Both the position numbers and the translations under genes were made by a program. From positions 1 to 64,000 of the forward strand of contig JADEYG010000004.1 in NCBI GenBank assembly GCA_016906335.1: a stretch of 64,000 nt of DNA. The letters run 5' to 3'. The notes under the pieces are model-generated. The model worked only from the letters and a program-made list of their open reading frames with translations, searched no databases and was not told the origin of the DNA. Within the stretch, counting starts at the first letter, position 1. Each line of letters starts with the position of its first letter. Of the stretch, positions 42,346-55,055 are shown one piece after another. This DNA comes from Novakomyces olei. Its lineage: Eukaryota; Ascomycota; Novakomycetes; Novakomycetales; Novakomycetaceae.

Positions 42346-43644
42346 CGACTTTAATTGCTTGAGCATTACCATCTAATCAAGCGCTCTGTTGTGTTCAGCG
42401 CTCTGTCCCTTTCAGCGCTCTGTCCCTTTCAGCGCTTTTCACACAAGTGTTACGTGTATACTGTTGCTGTTGTATCTTTGTATATGGCGCAGTCTAGCCT
42501 GCCAGTCACAAATACTGTGACTGCACTAAATTGCTGCAGAATCGATTGTTGCATTATTGCTGTCAAAAATGGCCAGGTCTTTGCAGTAGCTGGCTGCTTG
42601 CTGAGAACCCGTTTGTCCTTGCAACCTCTTTACTCTTACCCATTGTTTTTAACGGATCCTTTTCAAGGTCACATTCACTCAAAAAGTCTTGGTTTTAATT
42701 CAAAGAGTGGCACAGTGTGGCATTGGCTGTCTACACGCAATCCAGTCCTCGAATTTTGTTATATTGTTTTGCGAGAATTTTGTGTTTTCCGCGTTTGTTT
42801 TGTCGATCATAATCGCGTATAATTTTGTCTGCCATTTTTAAAGCTTTACTCGTGGGAGTATGTGAAAAACCGGGTTTATTCGCATTTAGCTACGTATTTG
42901 ACTGGCAATTGGCCACTGCCAGCATCCGTGTATGAATATTACTGATACTAATGAATAGCTTTCAATCCGGCCGCTTTGCCCGTGTCAATTGCAGTTTTGT
43001 TTTACTTTAACGCCCAAAATTTGGTGCTTTTTCTCCCACATTTGCCGGGGTCCGCATAAAAATCTACTCTTGAATACTTATAATTAATATTAATACTAAT
43101 ACTAATATGAACCGCTTTTTATTGCCACAAAGGCTCTTTAGACTGCTTTTTGGTTATGTACGCAATGTATATTATCCCCCGTTTGATGTTCCGCCCAACA
43201 GCAATGACGTCAGATAAACAAGAGTATAAAAGCCTACAGCTACAAACAATCTGCACTCGACTGGTAAAGTCAACGGTTATTACTATTCTGCTTTCTAAAA
43301 CCCAGTAGCATTTATATCGTCTTGCAACAAAAATTTAAAACAAAGCTTGTAGCGCAAATGAAAAGAGCGCGAAAACCCGTGCAAATGTAAGATAAATAAG
43401 AGACCACTTGTAAATGATGAAACTTGTCAAAAATTTAGACTAGACATGATGAGTAGAGTGTCGGCCAAATGAATGTAAATAAAATAATTGTAGATAAAAT
43501 AATAGTGAATAAAGCAATAGTAAATAAAACAACAGTTGATAGAAAATAGATGAAAATAAAAAATAAATAAAAATAAAAAACAAATAAAAGCAATAATAAA
43601 AGCAACGAGCTGGTCATAGTAACGAGCCGATAAGCACGGCCTGC
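42346..43644. other. No gene seen; isolated CRE-like site and TATA box
   Basis: TGACGTCA at 43205-43212 and TATAAAAG at 43225-43232 form a promoter-like pair on the + strand. Downstream to 43640 no frame longer than about ten codons follows (MKRARKPVQM near 43358). It may drive a noncoding or very short transcript. Confidence 0.45.
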
Positions 43645-45084
43645 TTATGAAGCGAGAGCCGCCTCGAGTGGGCGGGCTACACGTGACGACTGCAGGCCGG
43701 CGCGTACAATATTCTGGCCATTGCCATCGACGGGCAAGTCCTTGCCCGTGGAAGAGCCAGCGCCTCCGCGTTTCCAAATTTCGACCTCCATACCGCCACG
43801 GACAACAGCGACACGGTAGTTGGAGAGCAAATTATGGGCTCCATTTGAATGGTCGTAAACGCCTCCATTAAAAGCGGCAGTAGCGTCTCGGGACACGTAA
43901 GCCTTTATGAGAGACTGCCCGCCAGGATGGTCGAACCCCGTCATATCGTGGACGACGCCAGCGATAAGAACGAGCGGCCTTGTCTTTGCCTGTGCCTTGA
44001 AATCCTCAAACTCCATAACGGGCAGCGACGCTAGCGGAATGCCCCAGTCGAGACGCGATCGCCAACGGTCCAGCTTCTTTTGCTTTTGCTGAACCAGACC
44101 CTTTTCGATTTCGTTGGAGGGGAACGTCTTGAGCCCGTACGCCAGGCCCATTGCTTTAAACAGTATAATAACATACTTTGTCGGATCATATTGGTACCAT
44201 AGCAGAGCATTTCGGAAATCGTTGGGAAAAGAATGGTGAAAGTTGTGGTAACCTTCGCCAAGAGTGGCAAAAGCGGTGAGCATATGGTCTCTCGGGGACT
44301 GACTATCGTCAAACGGCTGCTCGCCGAGCCAATGGGCCAAAGAATTGACGCAAAAAGTAGCGTGGTGGACAAACATGAGCCGCAGTATGCCTGCGTAAAT
44401 GTACCCTCCACGCCAGTCGCCCCAGCCGAGTCCGGCTACGAGTGTCGGGAACCCGAGGCCCATAAAGAAGGCGAGTTTCAAATAGTTTCGGTGCTGGAAA
44501 ACGACGACGGGGTCCTGGTTCAGGTCAGAGATATCACAGCGGCCGCGTTTCTTGGGGTTCTGTTTAAGTAACATCCAACCAACGTGAGAGTACCAAAAGC
44601 CCTTGCGCACACTGTACGGATCGCGTTCCGTGTCCGTATAACGATGGTGAGAACGGTGGTCACGTGACCACCAGCGGATAGAGCCCTCAAAGGCGCCTGA
44701 GCCACAGAGCATAAAGAGGATGCGCAGCGGCAGGCGGGCAGAGTAGGAGCGGTGGGCCCATAGTCTGTGGTACCCGGCAGTCACACCGAGACCCGTGAGA
44801 AAGTAGTAGATGACGGAGAGAAGGGCCGTCTTGCGCTGCAGTGGGGTAAAGCAGGCTCCGACTATGCCGATAATCGGGACGACTACGAGCGGAACAAAGG
44901 ATACCCAGTTGATCTTTTGCGTCCAGTTCTGCCACGTAAATGGCTGATCCACAAGGTGAACCGCCAACTCGGAGCGGCCGATACTCTTCACGTCCTCTTC
45001 CGCCTGTTTGGCCGCTGAGGAAGAAGCGGAGTGTGGCACAGTACGCTCTCTCAGCGATCCGGGATCACTGCCAGCTGCAGACAT
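43645..45084 (-). CDS. OLE1: Stearoyl-CoA (delta-9) desaturase
   Basis: 479 residues with the three histidine boxes HRLWAH (106-111), HRSHH (143-147) and HNFHH in [18 protein letters not shown], four expected TM helices, and a C-terminal cytochrome-b5 domain with heme-binding HPGG ([14 protein letters not shown]) fused as in yeast Ole1. The enzyme introduces the first double bond into C16/C18 acyl-CoA in the ER using a di-iron centre and electrons from the fused b5. Family length is normal (about 480-510). ATG 45084. The tail after the b5 domain (about 45 residues) is Gly/Ser-rich and poorly conserved. Confidence 0.97.
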   Translation of the reverse strand: MSAAGSDPGSLRERTVPHSASSSAAKQAEEDVKSIGRSELAVHLVDQPFTWQNWTQKINWVSFVPLVVVPIIGIVGACFTPLQRKTALLSVIYYFLTGLGVTAGYHRLWAHRSYSARLPLRILFMLCGSGAFEGSIRWWSRDHRSHHRYTDTERDPYSVRKGFWYSHVGWMLLKQNPKKRGRCDISDLNQDPVVVFQHRNYLKLAFFMGLGFPTLVAGLGWGDWRGGYIYAGILRLMFVHHATFCVNSLAHWLGEQPFDDSQSPRDHMLTAFATLGEGYHNFHHSFPNDFRNALLWYQYDPTKYVIILFKAMGLAYGLKTFPSNEIEKGLVQQKQKKLDRWRSRLDWGIPLASLPVMEFEDFKAQAKTRPLVLIAGVVHDMTGFDHPGGQSLIKAYVSRDATAAFNGGVYDHSNGAHNLLSNYRVAVVRGGMEVEIWKRGGAGSSTGKDLPVDGNGQNIVRAGLQSSRVARPLEAALAS

Positions 45085-45295
45085 TCTCGCAAGGGCAGTT
45101 GGGAGAGTGTGAGAAATACCGCGTTAATCCAGGTCTCGGACTGATTGGCAAAGGAGACGTTTGTATGCCGTCACTCGCGTACACAGGTGACGTATGCTAC
45201 TTTGCCGCAACAACGAGCAGTGAAAATGCACACTTTAATAAAGTGGTTTGCAACAAAGAGTTGGAAGCTGCCGGCTGATATTTGTCGACAGGTAA

Positions 45296-45500
45296 ATGTG
45301 TGTATATAAATATTGTATATATATATACGTGTGTGTGTATATATATATATAAAATATTTATATATAAAATATTTATATATAAAATATGTATATATGTATA
45401 TATGTATATATGTATATATGTATATATGTATATGTGCGTGTGTGTATATATATGTATTATATATAAAATATATAAAATACACAAAATATAAAATATATTG
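45296..45500. repeat. TATATG/ATATAA microsatellite
   Basis: Alternating purine-pyrimidine (GTATATAT)n and TATATAAAATAT units about 210 bp upstream of OLE1. Open frames in it are artefacts. Confidence 0.9.
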
Positions 45501-46689
45501 ATGGAAATGCGTATATATACGAATCTGGATAATGCTGTATGGCACGATAATTAGACGGATTTCAAGTAATCAGCGAATAGTGATTCTCAAACTAAATTCT
45601 CACGCTCTTATGGCGCCGGCTATAATGTGCACAAACAAGTGAGTGGCTTTTGACAGCTGATTTGCGGGTTCGTTGACGTACGAAAATTCAAGACGGACCG
45701 TTTAAGGGACAGCTGAACGGTCCAAAGGATGTAAGCAGTCTAATCTAGTTACATTTAATTTCTGTCGTAAGTCGACAGAGAATGATAATAATCCAATCAG
45801 CCTTTTCCCTATTACGATAAGGGGTTTGTGTCGAGCTCGATTAGTCGCACGCACGACGAATTATATTGCGGCTATAGCTCATTCATTGTCTTTTAATATA
45901 TGCCACGATACGCTGAAGAGAACATTATGAGTTTATGGTACAATTGACAGTCTATGATGTAATAAGTAACGTAAATTAACTTGAATAAAGAAAGTAAATT
46001 CATAAATAAAGTAATTTAATTAATAAAGTAATTTAATAATGAAGTAATTCAATAATGTCTCCATTATGACATGATGAACCACATAATTCTTGTGTCATTG
46101 CGATTCTCGTACAAATTTCTTGTCTGAACCATTTAGTCCGGATAACGATATTGCCGCTAACATTCAAGCTCAAACACCTAATTAATTGGCTCTGCTCATG
46201 TTTGGACAGGCACAATGCATAGCATCTAGATCTCACTTGCGTTGCTTGCAAGTAAAATTGTTACGATTGGATGTTTTCATATTCACTTTAATACTCGAGT
46301 TTTTCGAGGCTATACTTTACACTTAAACTTAAACGCAAAGGTCGCACTGCTATTATTTCATGTGCTTTCCCCTGTTTGATCAGATTTCAATTATGTACAA
46401 TTGCTCTAGTTTACAGCAGCGACCAGTATAGTATGTAATCAGCATTGTCTGAATCGCAATATACCTGTTACTATAATTACACACGGCCACATCCTCAAAG
46501 ACCTCAAAACAGTAAACTAGATATAAAAAGCCATTAAACATAAAGATAAACATGATGGCTATAGAACAATAAAGGCAACAATACAATCAGGTCTGCTCGC
46601 AGAATTGATTCTAAAAGTATAAAGAGTCAAACAGCCAAAGCAAAGCAAATAAACATTCAAGAAAGACAACACTAGAAATACACAACCGC
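45501..46689. other. No gene seen
   Basis: Intergenic DNA, AT-rich with short AATAAAGTAATTTAAT repeats near 46000-46050; no supported frame. Confidence 0.6.
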
Positions 46690-49600
46690 CTACAACTCTT
46701 TATTTTCCTCGGAGCGCAGACGGGCAAAAGTAAACATCCGCAGTAAACCCCGGTTCCAAGGGTGGTCTGTATCATGCACCAGGGTCTTGGCTGCACTTAG
46801 GTCTTCGCCTTCCAACAACATTGATCCATGCAATTTCAGTCGATAAATTTCATTCTCCCGCTCTTGAGCCGACGGCCTTAGAGTCCCGTCATCCCACATT
46901 GAGGCAATAACATCGAGGACAGACGTCAATGTATGCCTGGGCTCAAACTGATCGAGCCATCTCAGCTGTGCCACCAACCAGGGCCTTGTTTCCCGCTTGC
47001 GTCGTCCCAGCTCTACCATTACAAGCAATTGCGCCCTTCTCAGTGGTGCAATCCGTGCCACATCTTGGAGGGAGGGCTCTTGCAGGGAAGAAAGGCTCTT
47101 CATCACAGCGGCATAAAAGATACAGCACTGCTCTCCCAGCTCAATGCACCTGGCTTCAACTCGGTTTTGCAGGTCCGGATCGACCCCGTTCATCCGGTCT
47201 ATTGCGTGCCATATTACCTGGTAAATCATTAAACGAAACGCTAATAAACGCGCCAGTACCGCGTTTACCGACCACCAACGCGTTACGCGTTTAGTGACCC
47301 AAGTTTCCGGAACATTCTGACCGCCATTGACGTCACTGCCACCCAATTCGGCAGTGGCTTCGAGGGCGGACCCGAAAATACTTTCAATCTCGGCAAATTT
47401 ATTATTCATCTCCAACAGGCTTCGTATAAACCCGGAGCCAACTGCCGAGCTGGCGCCCTGCGCAAGCTGTGAGCAGTACCCGCAAATCTCAATGACAACG
47501 GGTCCGGATTGGACTAAAAACTCGGCTTCACACAGCGCCACTCGGCAATCAAGTTCTTTAGCACTGTTTTGCAAATCAAAGCCCGGCTTCTGCTCTTGAC
47601 TGGCGGCTGCCAGCATTGCCTTTCGTGTGTCACGTGCACCCACACTGTACTCGTGTGGGATAAGGGGCACGTTTGACGTCATATAGCACCACAGTTGCTC
47701 CATTAAACGGTACCACAGGACAATAGTGCCCCGATAACGGCCCACGGAGATATCGTGAGGAGTCCAAAGTGCCGTAATGAGATTGGAGACGCCCTGCAAG
47801 TGGCGGGACCACTGTAACTGGGCTCCCTGCATATGATCAACAAAGGCGAGTAGTAGAGCCGTGCAAATAGGCTCCTCTGCACGGCGCAAAAGATCATCGT
47901 TTGCTGCTAATTCTACTTGTGTTTGTCTGACGGCCATATCGTACCACTCAACAGCCCACTGACGATGCTGCTGACGGCTAAACTGAGGCAGTGTCTCACA
48001 GCGGACCTGAGAGGGTAGAACTTGCAGCCGAAAGGCGGCATCTGCCGCAATTGCATACGTCAAAGCCGATGAACGTGCTTCCGCAGCAATTACGTAAAGC
48101 CCGTCGGAAAAGAACTGGTCAATATCGACTTCCAGCCCGTAACAGCCGCTCTGTATATTCCGACGGTGCCATTCAACATGGCTAACGACCGCAAAAGTAG
48201 TATCACTTGCGGCTAGCTCGGGTTCAGGATCTGCAGGAGAAGCGTAGAATCTACCGCTGTCAAATTGCTCACGCTGCAAGTTATTGCCGACTATTTGATT
48301 GGACTGATCTGCGTCACTGCCAGCCCTCGGGTCCAACTTCATAATCTCCTCTTTTGCCCGGCCAATTGCCCTGTCTAAGCCAATCACGGACGACTCAATA
48401 TCTCTACTCGCCTCGCTGACTGAGCCTTGCTTCAGTAGTGCAGACGCTTGCCGCTGTTGTAACGGCTCTTGGAAAAGATCGGTGCCTGGTATTATCGGCT
48501 TCTCGTCACGCAGATTGCCTCTCACTACTGCCTTTGGCAAACCTTTCTTGTCCTGCTGTGGGCCAATCGAAGGCAGGTAGGGCGTCTGCCATGGTTGTTC
48601 CTGATAATAGGCTGTTTTAAGGTCGGTTCCACTTTCATTAAAACCAACAGAGACGGCAGACTGTACCGAATGTGCCGAATGTGCTTGTTGCAAAGAGAGA
48701 GAGTTCACCGTCGTTGACCGTGGCACAATCGGCTCTGTCTTTGCTTCGGTCAGGGACGAAGATGATGTGAGTAAACCGGGATCCGTGCCATTAAACGATG
48801 AAATAAAACCCGGCCCATAAACTCCGCTAACCCCTTTTCCATACTCATCTTCGCCCTGAGAAAAGGGAAGCGGAAAGCCCTGAACGCCTGCTAAAGGCAG
48901 CGCAATAAACGGGCTTTTAGGGTCCTTTGAATTAAAACTTTCCGTAGAATGTGGAGATAATGTTTGATTGTTTGTCGTGGAAGATGTTTGCCCTGACCCG
49001 CCTCCGCCTGACTCTGCATCTGGCGAAATCGAGGACTCTCCATAACCAGAGGACGTTTTTGGAGCCGGCCAGTTACACGGGCGGCCAAGCCGCTGACACC
49101 TTACACACACGGGTTTGGCCTCGTCGCATTTGACGCGACGGACTCGGCACGTTAAGCATCCTGAAATTAGAACTGAGCATTACTGACAGAAAGCGGCTAG
49201 CAAAGGGGATGAAGTTAAATAAAATGCTACTTAAAATCGGCCATGGGAATTGCTTGATGAAATCCAATCATCAAAAACGATCAAATAGATCTTGATAGAT
49301 CTTGATAGATCTTAACAAGTTGATGGTTTGGTTTTTGTGAGCAGAGGAAAAGAACTCAATCCAGTCATCGTCAACTCTAATGTCCCACAAGGAAGGCATT
49401 ATCACCAAACTTTAGGAATCTGAATACCTTGTTCAAACAATTCAAAAATAAACAAAAAAAAATAAGAAAGAAAATAATTAGAAAAAGCCGAAATCAGCTC
49501 CATCTAGCACTTTAAGCCCACAGCTCAAGTATATTATCCCGTTTATACACAGAGAAATAATAACCCCGACCTTGAGCCGATTCAGCTCGTTTCCAAATAC

Positions 49601-49709
49601 AAATAAAACCTCTTATAATTGACCTACCCGTCCGTGAGCGGTTGTGCTTCTTACGGAGATGGCTGCGGCGCTCACGCCGAGAAGCATTCTCTACAGCCGC
49701 AGCCACCAT
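46690..49709 (-). CDS. Zn(II)2Cys6 transcription factor
   Basis: Exon 1 (49709-49628: MVAAAVENASRRERRSHLRKKHNRSRTG) and exon 2 (49160-46690) joined over a 467-nt intron (GTAGGT...TTTCAG) give 850 residues. The splice creates RSRTG|CLTCRVRRVKCDEAKPVCVRCQRLGRPCNW, a complete binuclear zinc cluster (C-x2-C-x6-C-x6-C-x2-C-x6-C). A Ser/Gly/Gln-rich linker (to about residue 330) leads to an alpha-helical fungal-specific regulatory region. The target genes are unknown. The intron sits exactly before the first zinc Cys and is the longest seen in the window. Reading exon 2 from its first ATG would miss half the zinc cluster. Confidence 0.9.
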
Positions 49710-51812
49710 CGAGCTAAAGATCTCCGCAGTGCGCGACAGGCACACTGACTAAATCGTCTCTAGCGCCAGAATGATCCCCGTAAAACCAAATGAATCTGTC
49801 AAAAAAAAAAATAGTGATGCGAAAGAAACCCCGCCCCTCAATTGAGTGGGACACGGTCTAATGTGTCTGGAGACGGGCTATTCAGTACTGTAGGGTGTAA
49901 GATTGCAGAGACTGTTCGCGAATTAATAACCCGATTTCTTTCAATGCCAAAACGGCCGTCGATGGAGCAGTACGACACAGGTGTATTTCGGAAATATCAG
50001 CACTAGCTAAGCAAGCGATCAGCGAAAAGTCGTTGTTATATCGCGCGTACTTTGATCTGCGGCACAAGTGCCTGCGTGGGCGGCGCTTAGCCTTACTTGT
50101 AATCCCATAGGGTTACTTTACAAAGAACATGCTGGGGTTACCAATTCGGGACGGAAGCATATTGCAGGGCTGCATTTTACCAAGTCATACAACAGCAGAC
50201 TGACCTGTGATGATTGCCGCTCTGAATGTGTGCTATTACTCAGTGCACTACGGGTTCTAGGGTTGGCTGAGCCTAAGCGGTTAACTGATGATGAATACGG
50301 CTCAAGCTGTCGTATAGCTACAAGAAGGGTTCATTTCGCTGCGTATTCCTCACTGCTCAGTGGGCGGCAAGTAGGCGCAGTAGATTAAATAAATTTGGGG
50401 TTACGAAATAAGTTTGGAATTACAAAATAAGTTTGGAGTTACAAAATAAGTTTGGAGTTACGAAATAAGTTTGGAATTACGAAATAAATTTGGAATTACG
50501 CAATGCCGGGTGTGATATAATATGAGCCCCACGGCTGTTGCAGAAAAACTTCCCTTTTCGTACACACATAGGGTTTCATAAATGTCGTAAGTATGAAGGG
50601 AACAAGCTTTCGGCTCTTCAAAAGATGGGCTGTGTAACGTCACATTACGATATACACATGGTGATTGCTTGCCGTTCTACCGCATCCTATGGGCGTTCTG
50701 CGAAAAGATACCAATTGCCAGATTGCCAGTGCAGACATTATGGGCTTTCTGATAGTTGAATGATATAATAGAGACTGGTAAGGGTAAAAATTTAATGGCA
50801 ATCAGCCATAGAAGCATTGGTTTACATGGATCATGTGTACACAGAATTAGTGGAGCAGGTCAATCACCGCGGATTTTATATAGCGGTTACGTATATACTT
50901 TTTGTAAATGCCCACCTGCAGGGACAGGCTGAGATGTGATTGGCCCCGAATGTGAAACATACAATTTGACAAAAACAGAATGGGGTAAACTCGGCACTAA
51001 TTCGGCACATGGCATCCCATTCTTTATAATATCCATCATTTTTGGCATCTGTGAATGAGGAGCTTTCAGGTGGCTACTGAACACGACGCTTGTTTGTTCA
51101 TACTCGAAAAATGATGAAATAAACAAGCGTTTTTAAATATTTATTCCTCAACTATTGATTGCAGGCAGAATGTAAAGCCCGTCATATCGCATCAAAACTT
51201 AAAAGTCCACAATAATCAAGTAATGTATCGTCAAGCCCGATATGCTTCGACTTATCAGCAAATTGATTTCAAGTGATTTTAATGTATAGAATTCGGTAAA
51301 ATCTGGCAATTATTCCTCATCAGTACTGGTGCTGCCAAGATTTTCCATTTCAACACGTGAATTGTACGCTACCAGTGATTAGGGTTAGGGTTAGTTCGTC
51401 GCTCCAAATGTCCAACAAGCCCTGAGGGTTAAGTGGCCTAGCTTATTGTCCTGGTGCTACCTTGTCTTCTGTTGTAAATATGCAAAGCCATTTAGAGCTC
51501 ATATCCATATGGCGCTCATTCCAGAAAGATGGGTAAAGTATTATAATTCATTTATAAATTATACAGATATATTATCCTGATGAATCGTTGCCATTAACGT
51601 TTCGTCCATTAAACGTGTTTAATGTACAAACAGCAAATGTACCACGAAAACTCTGGATAAAAGATTCAGGTAAGATGCACTTTATATATTATGCTGGTTC
51701 CACACAACATACCACACAACAGCAAAAGAAAAAAACAAAAGAAAAAAAAATGCATCCCTATACACCTTGCAGATCCTACATTGTTACCCAGCCAGTTCAC
51801 CCTACCCGCTCA
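49710..51812. other. Gene-poor intergenic, repeats and telomere-like tract
   Basis: It contains a 19-bp tandem repeat at 50391-50500 and an interstitial TTAGGGTTAGGGTTAG at 51379-51394. A spliced-looking short frame lies at 51509-51669 (ATG, 34-nt GTAAAG...TACAG intron, then PDESLPLTFRPLNVFNV and a GTAAGA site) but is too short to call a gene. Confidence 0.5.
50391..50500. repeat. 19-bp tandem repeat, about 5.5 copies
   Basis: Units of AGTTTGGARTTACRAAATA with few substitutions, no spacer. Confidence 0.9.
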
Positions 51813-54517
51813 TTATGCTGGCTGTGCTTGCGAAGCTTCCTGTGCCTCCACGCCAGATCCTCGACAAAGCGGACAGGAATTTCGGCCCGTAGTTAGCCAC
51901 TGTAATTAGCATTAGACGAGATGATTATATAATAAACCATATTCACATAATACGCTCATACCTGATCAACACAATCCTTGTGAAAGAAATGGCCACATGA
52001 TTTCAATCGACGGCCCTCTGCCCCCAATTCCAAGTCTTCCAAGCATACAAGGCACCGATTCCCCAAGGCAGAATGCGTTTCATGTACAACTTCAACACCC
52101 CCAGCTGCTGCAACTTCTTCCTGAGAAGCAACAGGCGGCTTAACCGATCCTAACAAGGCAGAGAGTGTCAGCATATCCTCATACGTAGGCGAGTCTGTAA
52201 ATAAAGACGGTGTCGTCAAGATCGGATGGTTCTCTGGGTAATTTCCGCCCAAAACATATATAATCCATGAACGTGACTGCCTTTCTCCGGCTTCTTCGGC
52301 CGAGGGCAAAAGCTCATTGTTTTCTTCAGCATTGCTGGTAGCGTTACGCACGCGTCCAAGACCTGAATCGCTGCCCTGACTAGCGTGGGAGCTGCGGGCG
52401 GACAGTGCTGAATCGTCCAAAGACTGATTACGAGTAGTATCATTTGTATTATTACTGTAATTGTTAAAACCAGTCGAACTTTCCCAGTCGCTTTCTTCCG
52501 CAGTAATTGCCCTCAACAATCGGCTTCGTACATCTTGCTCGTACTCTCCTTCTCCTTGTATTGTTCCTTGTTCTTGTCTTTCTCCTCCGTCTTGTCTTCC
52601 AACCTGCTCCGTCTCCCGACGGCGGCTTGACAATGAAGAAACATCATTACTACGTCGCCATCTCTGACGCTGTCGAAGGCCGTCTAATCCTTCTCGCAGC
52701 AACGGGAAAGCGTCTACCAGTGAAGAACTGCGATCACCACCAACAGAACCAGCACGACTACTATGGCGCCTTTCTTCTGAAGATGCCTGTAGTCCTGCTT
52801 CGGCAGCAAGAGAACTATCATGTTCTCTGGCACTATTTCGTCTTGAAAAAGTCGACTGGCTAGTCGACTGGCCAGCCGATTGGCCAGCCGATTGGCCAGC
52901 CGACTGGCCAGCTGCTTGACGAGCTGATGATTGCTCAACTGGCTCCGGCCCAGTTCCAGACTCAATGGCTCTTATCCCCACGATTATAACTGGAATCATT
53001 GACGCTCCAGCTCCATTTGGCTCGTTTTCCTCACCACTGCTTGGAACTGCATGAGAATCAAACCTAAACATACGGAAATAATTCATAGAATCCCGCCCAC
53101 CAAATACTAATCTGCCTTCATCCCGGCCATTAGCGTCTCGGTACTCTAATCCCGCCGGGTCACTGTTCCGCTCTCTTTCTGCCACCTCTGTCGTATTTCT
53201 ATCTGCCGGCCGACCAAGTGCCGAACCTAATTGCCCGTTACGTAAAAATGTCAAAAACTCTTCAAACGATCCGTTTCCAAAAGACGAAAGCGCTCCTTCT
53301 CCACTTCTGTTGCTTTCAGCTGTGCCCACGTCACGTGCCTGTTGAATAGCAGAGGCAGCGTCAGCATTTCCACCAATAAGAGAAGCCACAGTTGCTCCAG
53401 CGGCGACAGATAAGAGCCGGGAAAGCATTGTGCTTTGATCTTCGCCTTCACGAGGCTCAAAAGAGTCTAGAGCATCGCGTTGTAGCGTATTGTTGGAGCT
53501 ATTATTACTCAAGACCCGGTTTCGGGAAGAAGATGAAGAGGAAGCAGAATTTGAAGGCGATCTTGACGTTCGAGACCGTCGAAGCCGTGAGGCCGACTGC
53601 ATGCCGCTGATACGCGGCGGACGGCCGGCAATTATGGGCCCATTGACGTCCTCGCTTCGACTATTTCCGGCGTCATAGGCTCTCGGCGAATAATCGCCCG
53701 ACAATTGCCGAGGCAGACGCGTTGCTGATGTTGTGCGCAACATCGATTGCGCCAACTGTCGCCCGGGCAACGGAGGAGGAGTCACGTGCAGCTGTTCAGA
53801 GTTTACGCGCCTGTCAGATAGTAGCGGACGACGCTGACGTAACTCGGACAGGGACCCCGTAGATGATCGGGTGAGTCGGCCGATGGCAGCAGCAGCCACA
53901 CTGTTGGTACGATTACCAGACAGCGATGTGCCTGTTAATTCCGACCGCTGAGCCGGTTGGTGAGCCGATCGCTGAGCCGATTGCTGAGCCGGTTGGTGAG
54001 CCGATTGGTGAGCCGGTTGCTGATTGGCAAAGGACGGATGCCTACTATCACGTTGACGAGACTGGGCTCTGTCGTTTGCACCAAAAGCCCCATTAAGATT
54101 GGCACTGCTCCCACGTTCTGACGGCCGTAAGGAGGCAATAAATCTGTTCCATCGATTACTACGTGGCTGTGAAAAAGTGGAGCCATTTAGAGCAGAGTCA
54201 TTAGTCACAGGAGGACTTGCTGCAGTACTTGTTGCAGTGCTGCTTGTCACGGGACTAGACTCTCCACGCAAACAGGGCCTTCGGCTCTGGCCAGTCTCGC
54301 TCGGTGCCGGAGACCGGCCGCGCCTTTTACGTCCCGAAATACGTCGCAGAGAATTAAGTGTACTTGAGCTGGACGGAGATTCTTCATGGGCGCTCGACGA
54401 GGGACTGTGGGTATTGGCGCAAGTACGCGAGGCCGTACGCTTTGATCTTTCTCCGCTTTCGTGGCTCGCACAAGTATCGGCAGGAGCAGTAGACGTTCTC
54501 GACATTACACTGCCCAT
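51813..54517 (-). CDS. RING-H2 E3 ubiquitin ligase-like protein
   Basis: Exon 1 (54517-51962) and exon 2 (51899-51813) over a 62-nt intron (GTATGA...ATTACAG) give 880 residues. The intron splits the RING: CLVCLEDLELGAEGRRLKSCGHFFHKDCVDQ | WLTTGRNSCPLCR restores C-C-C-H-H-C-C-C. Upstream, fungal family blocks are clear (SMNYFRMFRFDS; MIPVIIVGIRAIESG; SWIIYVLGGNYPENHPIL; FTDSPTYEDMLTLSALLG). The rest is Ser/Arg/Gln-rich and probably disordered, with two Q-P-A/H-Q-S-A-type repeat blocks from 12-bp DNA repeats. ATG 54517 starts MGSVMS, a possible N-myristoylation site (the codon at 54559 is TTG). It likely attaches ubiquitin; the substrate is unknown. Confidence 0.88.
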
Positions 54518-54712
54518 AGCTGCCTCGGATGCCGTGCGGCAGGATAAAATTCCGCCCAAACACCCAAGTCAGCTAATCAGCAGTTCAGATTCGTGTACGT
54601 TTGCCGCCGCCCTTTACCTATCGTTTCGTCTTTTTGCTTCCAGTTCTTTTGAGTTTCCTTGATCTTTTGGTTGCTGCCTCTGTCCCAACCTTCCACAGAT
54701 CCTGCGTCAAGA

Positions 54713-55055
54713 TTAGACTACTAGAAAAGATTTGTTTAGACTAGTAGAAAAGGTCTGTTTAGACTACTAGAAAAGGCTTGTTTAGAAAGGGCTTGCTTCA
54801 GTCTCGAGCAAGACGGACACGATCAAAGATCAAGACAGTATAGCCAAAAAGTATAGCCAAAAAGTATAGCCAAAAAGCATAGCAAAAAGCATAGCAAAAA
54901 GTATAGCAAAAAGTATAACAAAAAGTATAACAAAAAGTATAACAAAAAGTATAACAAAAAGAATAGCAAAAAGTATAGTCAAAAAGTACAGTCAAAAAGT
55001 ACAGTCAAAAAGCACAGTCAAAAAGTACAGTCAAAAAGTACAGTCAAAAAGTATG
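54713..55055. repeat. Two minisatellites in the RING/UTP25 divergent promoter
   Basis: Three to four 23-bp units (AGACTACTAGAAAAGGYTTGTTT) at 54713-54790, then about 20 units of AGTATAGCCAAAA/AGTACAGTCAAAA (11-12 bp) at 54835-55055. Confidence 0.9.

Noticed and set aside
42355-42822. 155-codon frame after the GATT repeat
   Set aside because: It begins at TTG, has no recognisable domain, and its composition follows the local DNA.
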